Positions 23,168 to 31,154 of a stretch of 64,000 nucleotides of DNA are shown piece by piece (within the stretch, counting starts at the first letter, position 1; each line of letters begins with the position of its first letter). The translations under genes were made by a program, and so were the position numbers. The notes beneath the pieces were generated by a model. It saw only the letters and a list, made by a program, of their open reading frames with translations. It had not been told where the DNA came from and ran no database searches. Where the stretch lies: NCBI GenBank assembly GCA_038533155.1, contig JBCAZH010000002.1:62001-126000 (forward strand), given 5' to 3'. The DNA comes from CALBPI01 sp038533155. GTDB lineage: Bacteria > Pseudomonadota > Gammaproteobacteria > Steroidobacterales > Woeseiaceae.

Positions 23168-25072
23168 ATGGCGCTACTCCGTTTTGATGATATCCGCGTA
23201 GAGTTCGGTGCGGACCCGATTCTTGAGTCTGCAGATTTTGCGCTTGAGGCGGGAGAACGCGTCTGTGTGGTGGGCCGCAACGGCGCCGGTAAGTCCACCA
23301 CGCTCAAGCTGATCTCCGGTGCGCTGATTCCGGATAGCGGTGAGGTTGTTCGTACCGAGGGATTGGTCGTCGCCGAGCTACCTCAATCACTGCCGCCAGC
23401 GACGGAGCTGACCGCGTCTCAATACGTCGGGCAGGCGCTCGGTGAGCTTGAAGCGCTTCGAACCCGGTTCGAACGTTTGTCTTCCGATCCGGCAGCGACG
23501 GGCAGCAAAGAGCTCGAAGGTATCCAAAGCGAACTGGACGCGCGTGGCGCGTGGGATTTGGAGCGACGGGTCGAACGGACGGTCAGCGAGCTTGGTTTAC
23601 CGGGTGATACGCCACTTAAGCTGCTGTCCGGTGGCTGGCGTCGACGCGTCGCGCTCGCGCGGGCGCTTGTGCTGAATCCCGACGTCCTTCTGTTGGATGA
23701 GCCGACCAACCATCTCGATATCAATACGATCGAATGGCTGGAGCAGCGCTTGCTGACTTTCTCGGGCAGCGTTGTGTTCGTGACTCACGATCGCGCATTC
23801 CTCCAAAAGCTTGCCACTCGGATCGTGGATATTGATCGAGGCAAGCTAGTCAGTTGGCCTGGCGACTTTCAGCAGTATCTCGCAGATCGCCAACAAGCTT
23901 GGCAAGAAGAGGATGAGCACAACGCCAAGTTCGATAAGCGACTTGCTGAAGAGGAGGCTTGGATTCGCCAAGGCATCAAGGCACGACGAACGCGCAATGA
24001 AGGTCGAGTCCGCGCCTTGCACGCCATGCGCGAGACGGCGGATAGCCGACGTAAGCGCGCACAGACCGCTCGTGTCCATATCGAATCGTCGGATCCTTCG
24101 GGCCGCAAGGCGGTACAACTACACAACGTGAGCTTCGGTTATGGCGGAAGTCTTCTGATCGATAAGCTCAGTATGGTCATCCAGCGGGGCGATCGGATCG
24201 GTTTGGTTGGTAACAACGGCGTTGGAAAGAGCACGCTACTAAAGTTGATTCTGGGCGAACTCGAACCACACAGCGGCACGGTGAAGCACGGAACCAATCT
24301 CGAGATCGGCTACTTCGACCAACTGCGTCGGGAACTCGATGGCAACAAGACGATTGCCGAGGTCGTCGGCGAAGGCAATGATTACATCATGCTGAACGGC
24401 AAACCACGTCATGTCGTTGGCTATCTCCGCGGCTTTTTGTTTTCCGCGAAACGTATTCTGTCGCCGGTATCGGCACTATCTGGTGGCGAGAAAAATCGTG
24501 TGGTTCTGGCGCGCCTGTTAAGCCGTCCTAGCAACCTTCTGGTGTTGGATGAGCCGACCAACGACCTGGACGTTGAAACCTTGCAGGTACTCGAGCAGCA
24601 ACTGGCGGGATACACCGGGACGTTATTGGTCGTGAGTCATGATCGCCAGTTTCTAGATAACGTGGTGACCAGCACCCTGGTGTTCGAGCAGGGGGGCACC
24701 GTTGAGCGGTTCGTCGGTAATTTCTCGGATTGGCTGCGGCAGGGTCGCAAGCTGGCGGTCAATGATCGACCCGGTCGCGATAGCGGTTCAGCCGCTAATC
24801 ATCAAAGTCGAACTCCGCGCAAAGCGACGAAGTTAAGTTACAAAGATCAGCGGGAACTTGATTCGCTGCCGGATGCGATCGCGGCGCTCGAGTCGAGTAT
24901 CGAGGCGCTTCGTGAACAAACCGCAGCCGACGGATTTTACGAACAGCACTTCGAGGATGTCGTCCAACCCGTTCTCGATGATTTGGCCGCGAAGGAGTCT
25001 GACTACGAGCGACTACTGACGCGATGGACGGAGCTTGAGGATTTGGCCGAAACGCTCCGATCCGGCAGCTAG
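23168..25072 (+). CDS. uup: ABC-F family ATPase Uup
   Basis: A 634-residue soluble twin-ATPase of the ABC-F group, with no membrane segment. The first Walker A is GRNGAGKST (36-44), with signature LSGGWRRR and Walker B LLLDEPTNHLD. The linker contains WIRQGIKARRTRNEGRVRAL, diagnostic of Uup. The second nucleotide-binding domain has GNNGVGKST, ALSGGEKNR and LVLDEPTNDLD. The C-terminal coiled coil (KLSYKDQRELDSLP onward) is the Uup DNA/branched-structure-binding domain. It acts on ribosomes and/or branched DNA intermediates, affecting precise transposon excision. The ATG at this position gives the normal N terminus; the longer open frame crosses the nitrilase gene in antisense. Confidence 0.94.
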   Translation: MALLRFDDIRVEFGADPILESADFALEAGERVCVVGRNGAGKSTTLKLISGALIPDSGEVVRTEGLVVAELPQSLPPATELTASQYVGQALGELEALRTRFERLSSDPAATGSKELEGIQSELDARGAWDLERRVERTVSELGLPGDTPLKLLSGGWRRRVALARALVLNPDVLLLDEPTNHLDINTIEWLEQRLLTFSGSVVFVTHDRAFLQKLATRIVDIDRGKLVSWPGDFQQYLADRQQAWQEEDEHNAKFDKRLAEEEAWIRQGIKARRTRNEGRVRALHAMRETADSRRKRAQTARVHIESSDPSGRKAVQLHNVSFGYGGSLLIDKLSMVIQRGDRIGLVGNNGVGKSTLLKLILGELEPHSGTVKHGTNLEIGYFDQLRRELDGNKTIAEVVGEGNDYIMLNGKPRHVVGYLRGFLFSAKRILSPVSALSGGEKNRVVLARLLSRPSNLLVLDEPTNDLDVETLQVLEQQLAGYTGTLLVVSHDRQFLDNVVTSTLVFEQGGTVERFVGNFSDWLRQGRKLAVNDRPGRDSGSAANHQSRTPRKATKLSYKDQRELDSLPDAIAALESSIEALREQTAADGFYEQHFEDVVQPVLDDLAAKESDYERLLTRWTELEDLAETLRSGS

Positions 25073-25147
25073 CGCGGGCTGGTTCAAATCGAGGCTTTCA
25101 TGCACACTTTAGAAATCCAATAAGCGTTTACGACCTAGGGGGGAGCC

Positions 25148-26782
25148 ATGCGCGGATTGATGATGGATCAGCCACTACTGATCTCGAGCATTGCGGAGCA
25201 CGCAGTGACGTTCCATGCCGGATCCGAGATTGTTTCGGTGACGGCGGATAACCCGCGGCATTGTTACACCTACGCGGAGTGTTTCGGCCGGGCTAAGCGG
25301 GTCGCGAATGCACTCGAGTCCCTAGGGTTGGCGCGGGGCGACCGGGTGGCGACGCTGGCGTGGAATGACTATCGGCATATGGAAGCCTACTACGGCATTT
25401 CCGGGGCAGGATTCGTCTGTCATACCATTAATCCGAGGCTGTTCCCAGAGCAGCTGATCTACATCATCAATCACGCCGAAGATCGTGTGCTGTTGATTGA
25501 CCCGATGTTTCTGCCGCTGGTAGCTGCCATTCGCGACAAGGTGGAATGCTTAGAGCACATCATCGTGATGTGCGGTGATGATGGTTTGCCGGAAACCGAC
25601 TATCCGGTGCAAAGCTACGAGTCATGGATTGGCGCTGCTTCCGCTGACTACGATTGGCCCGAGTTTGACGAGAACACCGCCTCGGCGCTGTGTTACACAT
25701 CCGGCACGACGGGCAACCCGAAAGGCGTGCTGTATTCGCATCGTTCAACGGTCTTGCACGCGATCTGCGGATTGATGCCGGACGCGCTAAACGTTTCTCG
25801 ATCCGATGTTGTGTTGCCGGTGGTGCCGCTGTTCCACGTCAACGCTTGGGGTATCCCCTATTGCGCGCCGATGGTGGGTTCGAAGCTTGTGATGCCGGGT
25901 CCGAAAATGGGTGACGGGGAGACGCTTTATAACCTGCTTGAAGGTGAGGGCGTCACTTTGGCTTTGGGTGTGCCGACCGTCTGGTTGGCGTTGCTGGACT
26001 ATGCGCGTAAGCAGGGGTTAAAGCTGAACCACCTGCAAAGAACAGTCGTTGGTGGTGCGGCTGTGCCGGCTTCGATGATCGAGGCGTTCCGTGACGAACA
26101 CGATGTTGTTGTGCACCAAGGTTGGGGCATGACAGAAATGAGTCCGTTGGGCGTCGTGAACAAGTTGTTGCCCAAGCACGCGGATCTAGCCGCTGATGAG
26201 CAAGTCAAGATACAAGCGAAAGCGGGTCGTGGCATCTACGGCGTGCAAATGAAAATCGTCGACGATCAGGGTGAGGCGCTGCCTTGGGACGGCAAAGCGT
26301 TCGGCGCACTGCGGGTTCGCGGGCCCTGGATTTGCAGTGATTACTTCAAGCTGGAAGGCGGCAGTGAGGCGCACGCCGATGCCGGTTGGTTCGATACCGG
26401 TGACGTTGCGACGATCGATCCAGATGGCTTTATGGCGATTACCGACCGAACCAAAGACGTCATCAAATCCGGCGGGGAGTGGATCAGTTCGATCGATCTG
26501 GAAAATACAGCGATGGGCCATCCGGATGTCGCTGAGGCGGCGGTCATTGGGGTCGCACATCCGAAATGGACGGAACGTCCGTTGATGGTTGTCGTCAAGC
26601 AGGAGGGCAGCGATCTGGACAAAGATGGTGTGCTCGGTTACCTAGACGGCAAAATCGCCAAATGGTGGACTCCTGACGATGTGGTGTTCGTCGACGAGCT
26701 TCCGCATACTGCGACTGGCAAGATTAAGAAAACCACCTTGCGTGAGCAATTTTCAGATTACGTCTTGCCGACCGCAGATTAG
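25148..26782 (+). CDS. Medium/long-chain acyl-CoA ligase (AlkK/DmdB-like)
   Basis: A 544-residue AMP-forming acyl-CoA synthetase. The P-loop is TSGTTGNPKGVLYSHRS, the A5 motif is GWGMTEMSP, A8 is the GWFDTGDVATIDPDG region, and the C-terminal catalytic lysine is in TATGKIKKTTLR. The N-terminal region (HTINPRLFPEQLIYIINHAED) is that of AlkK and of the methylmercaptopropionate-CoA ligase DmdB. This leaves medium-chain fatty acids and methylmercaptopropionate both as possible substrates. GGGGGAG stands just before the ATG. It heads an operon with a small membrane protein, an SDR and an Mpo1-like protein, all closely spaced or overlapping. Confidence 0.9.
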   Translation: MRGLMMDQPLLISSIAEHAVTFHAGSEIVSVTADNPRHCYTYAECFGRAKRVANALESLGLARGDRVATLAWNDYRHMEAYYGISGAGFVCHTINPRLFPEQLIYIINHAEDRVLLIDPMFLPLVAAIRDKVECLEHIIVMCGDDGLPETDYPVQSYESWIGAASADYDWPEFDENTASALCYTSGTTGNPKGVLYSHRSTVLHAICGLMPDALNVSRSDVVLPVVPLFHVNAWGIPYCAPMVGSKLVMPGPKMGDGETLYNLLEGEGVTLALGVPTVWLALLDYARKQGLKLNHLQRTVVGGAAVPASMIEAFRDEHDVVVHQGWGMTEMSPLGVVNKLLPKHADLAADEQVKIQAKAGRGIYGVQMKIVDDQGEALPWDGKAFGALRVRGPWICSDYFKLEGGSEAHADAGWFDTGDVATIDPDGFMAITDRTKDVIKSGGEWISSIDLENTAMGHPDVAEAAVIGVAHPKWTERPLMVVVKQEGSDLDKDGVLGYLDGKIAKWWTPDDVVFVDELPHTATGKIKKTTLREQFSDYVLPTAD

Positions 26783-26800
26783 TCTGGGAGCCGCGAACCC

Positions 26801-26992
26801 ATGAGCCAAATTCGAGCACTGCCATTATTGCTTCTGGTAATAGGCGCTTTGGCTCTCGGGCAATCCGTTTGGTGGGCAGGTTTTGAAACGGGGCGACAGG
26901 TGCATGCCGGCATCGGCACTGTAGTTGGACTCGTCAGCAGCGCGGGAGCGATCATGTTGCTTCGCTCAGGAAGAGATAAGGAAACGGACTAG
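26801..26992 (+). CDS. Small membrane protein, unknown
   Basis: Sixty-three residues with two hydrophobic stretches (about 6-26 and 36-54) joined by a short loop (WWAGFETGRQVH) and ended by a charged tail. It is not recognised. Reality is supported by GGGAG before the ATG, by its place between two coupled genes, and by its stop overlapping the next start by one base. It may be a two-helix accessory protein of the lipid-metabolism operon. Confidence 0.6.
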   Translation: MSQIRALPLLLLVIGALALGQSVWWAGFETGRQVHAGIGTVVGLVSSAGAIMLLRSGRDKETD

Positions 26993-27747
26993 TGGAAGAG
27001 AAGCAAAGATTGCATCAGATGCGCGCAGTGGTCACAGGCGCGGCGACCGGTATCGGTGAGGCGATCGCTCGGGTATTTGCCCAACATGGCGCTAGCGTTG
27101 TTGGTGTTGACCTGCCGGACTCAGGCATCGAAGAACGATTCAAAGGCGTGCCTAACGTCACCGGGTATGTGCTGGATGTATCGGAAGAAGCTGCACCGGA
27201 GCGGATGGTCGAACTGATTGACGCTGACCTCGGCGGGCTCGACATTCTCGTGAACAACGCCGGAATTAGCGATATGCAGAGTGTTGAGAAAAGCTCGGAT
27301 GCGCAGTGGGATCACATCATGGCGAATAATCTGCGCCCGGTGTTCCGGCTGTCGCGCACGGCCATTCCGTTGTTGAAGCGCAGTCCGGCGGGCCGGATTA
27401 TCAATCTCGGGTCCATTTATTCGTTTATGGGCGGGCGTTATCTGTCTGCTTATGCAGCGTCAAAGCATGCGGTTGCTGGCCTCACGAAATCCCTTGCTGG
27501 TGAAGTGGGTAAACACGGCATCACGGTGAATTACATCCAGCCGGGTGCGATCATGACTAACATGACGCGTCCCGCGTTTCGGCAGAACCCGGAGTTGCGA
27601 GACCAATACATTGCGGGTTGTTCCATGGGTCGTCTGGGTGAGCCGTTGGACGTGGCTCGCGTGGCCTTGTTTTTGGCGAGCGACGACGCCGCCTACGTTA
27701 CCGGCACCGGCATTGTCGTCGATGGCGGCACGGTACAACAGACATGA
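26992..27747 (+). CDS. Short-chain dehydrogenase/reductase
   Basis: A 251-residue classical SDR. The cofactor loop is TGAATGIG (15-22), with VDLP after strand 2 suggesting NAD(H) preference, NNAG at the end of strand 4, a catalytic Ser in NLGSIYSF and YAASKH as the Tyr-Lys pair. The C terminus ends VVDGGTVQQT. It probably interconverts a hydroxy group and a ketone on a lipid-derived substrate. It starts with GTG preceded by AAGGA; an ATG ten codons in is possible but lacks a ribosome-binding site. It is coupled to both neighbours. Confidence 0.88.
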   Translation: MEEKQRLHQMRAVVTGAATGIGEAIARVFAQHGASVVGVDLPDSGIEERFKGVPNVTGYVLDVSEEAAPERMVELIDADLGGLDILVNNAGISDMQSVEKSSDAQWDHIMANNLRPVFRLSRTAIPLLKRSPAGRIINLGSIYSFMGGRYLSAYAASKHAVAGLTKSLAGEVGKHGITVNYIQPGAIMTNMTRPAFRQNPELRDQYIAGCSMGRLGEPLDVARVALFLASDDAAYVTGTGIVVDGGTVQQT

Positions 27748-28073
27748 GTGGGTCTGCAGAGCAACCGCTTGAGTTTTCCAGCTTCGGTGAGTTTTACCCG
27801 TATTACCTTGCCGAGCACGCTGACGTGAACTGTCGTCGACTGCATTTCGTCGGCACGACCGGGGTCATCGCTTTGTTTGTGCTCACGCTCGCAACGGCCA
27901 ATCCTTGGTGGCTGCTGGCGACGCCGGTAATGGGTTACGGGTTTGCTTGGCTCGGACACTTCGCGTTTGAGAACAACAAGCCCGCCACGTTTAAGTTTCC
28001 GTTATACAGCCTAGCCGGCGACTGGGTGATGTATCGGGATATTTTGATCGGGCGCGTGTCTTTGCGCCGCTAG
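27744..28073 (+). CDS. Mpo1-like (DUF962) membrane protein
   Basis: A 109-residue membrane protein of the DUF962/Mpo1 family. The conserved EHADVNCRRLHFVGT contains the H-x3-N-x4-H arrangement, and GHFAFENNKPATF the second conserved His/Glu/Pro block. Two to three hydrophobic helices lie between and around these. Yeast Mpo1 is an Fe(II) dioxygenase in alpha-oxidation of 2-hydroxy fatty acids; bacterial roles are hardly studied. Its start overlaps the SDR stop as ATGA, and its own stop is shared with the convergent DUF1499 gene through CTAG. Confidence 0.85.
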   Translation: MSGSAEQPLEFSSFGEFYPYYLAEHADVNCRRLHFVGTTGVIALFVLTLATANPWWLLATPVMGYGFAWLGHFAFENNKPATFKFPLYSLAGDWVMYRDILIGRVSLRR

Positions 28074-28813
28074 CTGACCCCAAGGCTAGCTTTTAGAGTC
28101 GCCAAGTAATCGCGGATTCTCTGCGCGTTTGTACCTAGGTCGCTTTGGCCGACTCGAGACTTGGACCGCACGTCCACAATGACGCCCGCGTTGCCTTGGG
28201 ACACGCGAATGATGATGTCGTCTTTGTAGCCATACCAGAACGTCACGTCGGTGGCTTCTATTTGCTGACTGCCATCCTGACGGACCACGGCCTGCCAGCC
28301 CTGAGCGACCGCCGCCGCTTCGGCAGCATCGAGCACACGTGCTGCGTCATTACCCGGAACGACCAACGGCTGAATGTCGGGATAAGCCTCTAGCTGCTGT
28401 TTCGCAAAGGCCTCTCCAGGGTAGGCGTCCGGGTTGGCGGCGCCAGCGCGGGCACCGGCGAGAATATCGAATTGCGGCGGATTGCCGACATCCGTGGTGA
28501 TGTCATGGATCTGTGGGACGGATGCGCCTTTTATCACCCAGGAGACCAGAGTCGCCGTCAGTGCACCGCTGATGAGAACGCACCCTGCAAGCATCGCCGT
28601 TCTGCGACGCATGGTCGGTAGAACGAGCGCGAGTATGGCGCACAGCAATGCAACAGCACCAAGTATCAAGGCACCCAGGCTCATGAGAACGGCAAACTTC
28701 GTCGGAATCAGACCAAATCGATGCCCGGGACCTGCGATCAGCAAAATCAGAACGGCACTGATGGTTTCGAATTTCGCGATCATCGCGAGGCGGTCGGCAA
28801 TGGTTCTTTTCAC
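28070..28813 (-). CDS. DUF1499 membrane protein
   Basis: A 247-residue protein with three hydrophobic segments in the first 95 residues and a soluble DUF1499 domain after them (NPPQFDILAGAR near the start; VTFWYGYKDDIIIRV and VDVRSKSRVGQSDLGTNAQRI towards the end). The biochemical role of DUF1499 is unknown. The start has no strong ribosome-binding site but gives the complete first helix. It is monocistronic and divergent from tesB. Confidence 0.8.
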   Translation of the reverse strand: MKRTIADRLAMIAKFETISAVLILLIAGPGHRFGLIPTKFAVLMSLGALILGAVALLCAILALVLPTMRRRTAMLAGCVLISGALTATLVSWVIKGASVPQIHDITTDVGNPPQFDILAGARAGAANPDAYPGEAFAKQQLEAYPDIQPLVVPGNDAARVLDAAEAAAVAQGWQAVVRQDGSQQIEATDVTFWYGYKDDIIIRVSQGNAGVIVDVRSKSRVGQSDLGTNAQRIRDYLATLKASLGVS

Positions 28814-28887
28814 TAGGCTGCTCTCAACCGAACAATGGTGCTCGGAGGATACCGGCTGCGGCCGGTGGGGTCTATTGGTGCGCCATG

Positions 28888-28896
28888 TGGTCTAAT
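28888..28896 (+). promoter_or_regulatory. Extended -10 promoter of tesB
   Basis: TGG-TCTAAT matches the extended -10 form TGn-TANNNT with one mismatch. It lies 27 bases before the tesB ATG. Confidence 0.35.
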
Positions 28897-28923
28897 GTCG
28901 CGATTCTAAAGATGGAGTGTGCG

Positions 28924-29823
28924 ATGGATCCGGTGCTCGAAGACCTGTGTCATTTGCTAACGCTTGAGCGCATCGAAGCGAATATCTTCCGAGGCGAGAG
29001 TCGCGATATCGGTAGTGAGCAAGTGTTTGGCGGGCAGGTACTCGGACAGGCCTTGTCGGCAGCACAGCGGACCGTCGATGACGATCGGTGTGCGAACTCC
29101 CTGCACGCGTATTTTTTGCGCCGGGGCGACATGGAAGCGCCGATCGTCTACGAGGTTGATCGCCAACGCGACGGGCGCAGCTTTTCGGTCAGACGGGTGG
29201 TCGCGATTCAGCATGGCCGGCCGATTCTCAACATGGCCGCTTCTTTTCAGCGCCCAGAAGAGGGCCTTTCGCATCAGTTTGACATGCCGGATGTGCCCGA
29301 CCCCGAGAGTCTTGTCGACGCGAGAGATATCGCACGGGATGTCGGTGAACTGCTGCCAGCGAAGATGCGGCGTTTTGTCACGGAGGAAAGGCCGTTTGAG
29401 TTTCGGCCCGTCGAGCCCCCTGCGTTCGTCGCACGTGAAGAGCGCGAGCCGTACAAACATGTATGGGTGAGAGCAGTCGATCAGCTTCCTGACGATGCCA
29501 ATTTGCACAGAGCGATGCTCGCGTATGTGTCGGATTACGAGTTGCTAGGCACCAGTGCGCTCCCACATGGACTGCGATACGGTACGGGTCAGGTTCAGAT
29601 GGCGAGTTTGGACCATGCGTTGTGGTTTCATAGACCGCTGCGAGTCGACGAGTGGTTTCTCTACGTGATGGACAGCCCTAACGCGAGTAGCGGCAGGGGA
29701 TTCGCGCGTGGGCGCATCTATCGCCCTGATGGAATTCTCGCGGCCAGCACTGCTCAGGAAGGCGTGGTGCGCGTTTGGGATGATTCACGAAGTCAGTCGA
29801 GTCACCCCGCAGAGCAGAAATAG
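28924..29823 (+). CDS. tesB: Acyl-CoA thioesterase II
   Basis: A 299-residue double hot-dog thioesterase hydrolysing medium- to long-chain acyl-CoA. The N-terminal ESRDIGSEQVFGGQVLGQAL and HAYFLRRGD are typical, and in the C-terminal repeat HGLRYGTGQVQMASLDHALWFHRP contains the catalytic Asp. GGAG seven bases before this ATG decides the start over an ATG four codons upstream. It ends two bases from the convergent gamma-carbonic anhydrase gene. Confidence 0.93.
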   Translation: MDPVLEDLCHLLTLERIEANIFRGESRDIGSEQVFGGQVLGQALSAAQRTVDDDRCANSLHAYFLRRGDMEAPIVYEVDRQRDGRSFSVRRVVAIQHGRPILNMAASFQRPEEGLSHQFDMPDVPDPESLVDARDIARDVGELLPAKMRRFVTEERPFEFRPVEPPAFVAREEREPYKHVWVRAVDQLPDDANLHRAMLAYVSDYELLGTSALPHGLRYGTGQVQMASLDHALWFHRPLRVDEWFLYVMDSPNASSGRGFARGRIYRPDGILAASTAQEGVVRVWDDSRSQSSHPAEQK

Positions 29824-29825
29824 GG

Positions 29826-30353
29826 TTAGTCCGATACGGCCTTTAGCTGAGTCGCGAAGCGCCTTGCGTTCGCGACGTAGTGGTCGGCGCTGAGTCGCAG
29901 CTGTGCCCGCTCTTCGTCGCTGAGCTCACGAATCACTTTGGCCGGCGTTCCCATAATGAGGACGCCATCTGGAAACTGTTTGCCTTCTGTCACCAGCGTA
30001 TGGGCACCGACCAGCGATTCTGATCCGATCACAGCGCCATTGAGTACAGTCGCGCCGATACCGATCAGTGCGTAGTCGCCGATCGTGCAGCCGTGCAACA
30101 TCGCTTGGTGGCCGATGGTGACACCCGTTCCAAGGGTCAATGGAAAGCCGAAGTCGGTATGCAAAACGCTGTGGTCTTGCACGTTCGATCGCGCACCGAT
30201 CGTGATCTGTTCCATATCACCGCGCAAAACGCTGCCAAACCAGACGCTGGCAGAATCGTGCAACGTCACTTTGCCAATGACGGCCGCGCTGTCGGCGATC
30301 CATTGGTTGTCACCGATCAACTCAGGTGCCGCGTCGTCGAGCGCGTACCTCAT
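29826..30353 (-). CDS. Gamma-class carbonic anhydrase-like protein (YrdA family)
   Basis: A 175-residue left-handed beta-helix protein made of hexapeptide repeats. The three metal-ligand histidines are present as His65 (QDHSVLH), His82 and His87 (TIGHQAMLHG). Many YrdA/CaiE-like members have weak or no measurable carbonic anhydrase activity, so the enzymatic role is tentative. A C-terminal helix packs on the trimer. Its ATG overlaps the gpmA stop, so it is co-translated with phosphoglycerate mutase. Confidence 0.88.
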   Translation of the reverse strand: MRYALDDAAPELIGDNQWIADSAAVIGKVTLHDSASVWFGSVLRGDMEQITIGARSNVQDHSVLHTDFGFPLTLGTGVTIGHQAMLHGCTIGDYALIGIGATVLNGAVIGSESLVGAHTLVTEGKQFPDGVLIMGTPAKVIRELSDEERAQLRLSADHYVANARRFATQLKAVSD

Positions 30354-31093
30354 GTCGATTTGCCCTGATTCGCGACGGCGTGGGCTGCGGCAGCGATCGC
30401 GTCGGCATCGCCAAGAAACTCACGGGAAATCGGACTGAGGTCGTCATTCAGACGGTACTCGATAGGCACGCCTGTCGGAATGTTAAACCCAGTAATGTCC
30501 TGCTCGGACACACCGTCCAACATCTTCACAAGCGCTCTCAAGCTATTGCCATGGGCCGCAATCAGCACGTTCTTACCGCTCTTGAGGTCGGGTGCGATAC
30601 GGGCTTGCCAAATCTCCGCCACGCGCACGAGCGTCAACGCCAGCGATTCGGTTTCCGGTAGGGCATCGATCCCCGCATAGCGCCTGTCAAAGCGCGGATG
30701 ACGTTCATCGTCCTGGTCAAGGGCGGGTGGGGTGATGTCATACGAGCGGCGCCAGATATGCACCTGTTCGTCGCCGTACTTCTCCGCGGTCTCTGCTTTG
30801 TTAAGGCCTTGGAGCGCACCGTAGTGACGTTCGTTCAAACGCCAGTCGCGATGCACTGGCAACCAGACTCGATCCATTTCCTCCAGCATGAACCACAGCG
30901 TACGAATCGCTCGTTTCAGAACAGAGGTGTAGGCCACGTCGAAGTCGAAACCACTATCGGTTAGCAATTTGCCAGCAGCTTTGGCCTCGGCGACGCCTTT
31001 TTCAGTTAAGTCGACGTCGGTCCATCCTGTGAACAGATTCTTAAGATTCCACTCGCTTTGGCCATGTCGGCACAGTATGAGTTTTCCAGGCAT
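30350..31093 (-). CDS. gpmA: 2,3-bisphosphoglycerate-dependent phosphoglycerate mutase
   Basis: A 247-residue glycolytic/gluconeogenic enzyme interconverting 3- and 2-phosphoglycerate. The phospho-histidine motif CRHGQSEWN has His10, LTEKG and RRSYDITPPALDQDD are dPGM-specific, and the second catalytic His is in AAHGNSLRALVKML. Length is normal for the family. It stands 61 bases downstream of the glutamate dehydrogenase gene on the same strand and overlaps the carbonic anhydrase-like gene. Confidence 0.96.
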   Translation of the reverse strand: MPGKLILCRHGQSEWNLKNLFTGWTDVDLTEKGVAEAKAAGKLLTDSGFDFDVAYTSVLKRAIRTLWFMLEEMDRVWLPVHRDWRLNERHYGALQGLNKAETAEKYGDEQVHIWRRSYDITPPALDQDDERHPRFDRRYAGIDALPETESLALTLVRVAEIWQARIAPDLKSGKNVLIAAHGNSLRALVKMLDGVSEQDITGFNIPTGVPIEYRLNDDLSPISREFLGDADAIAAAAHAVANQGKST

Positions 31094-31154
31094 TCTCGTG
31101 CTCCAGCTTGATAGTGTGTTGTGGCTCGCAAAGGTTGTTGAGACCGTAGTGTCC

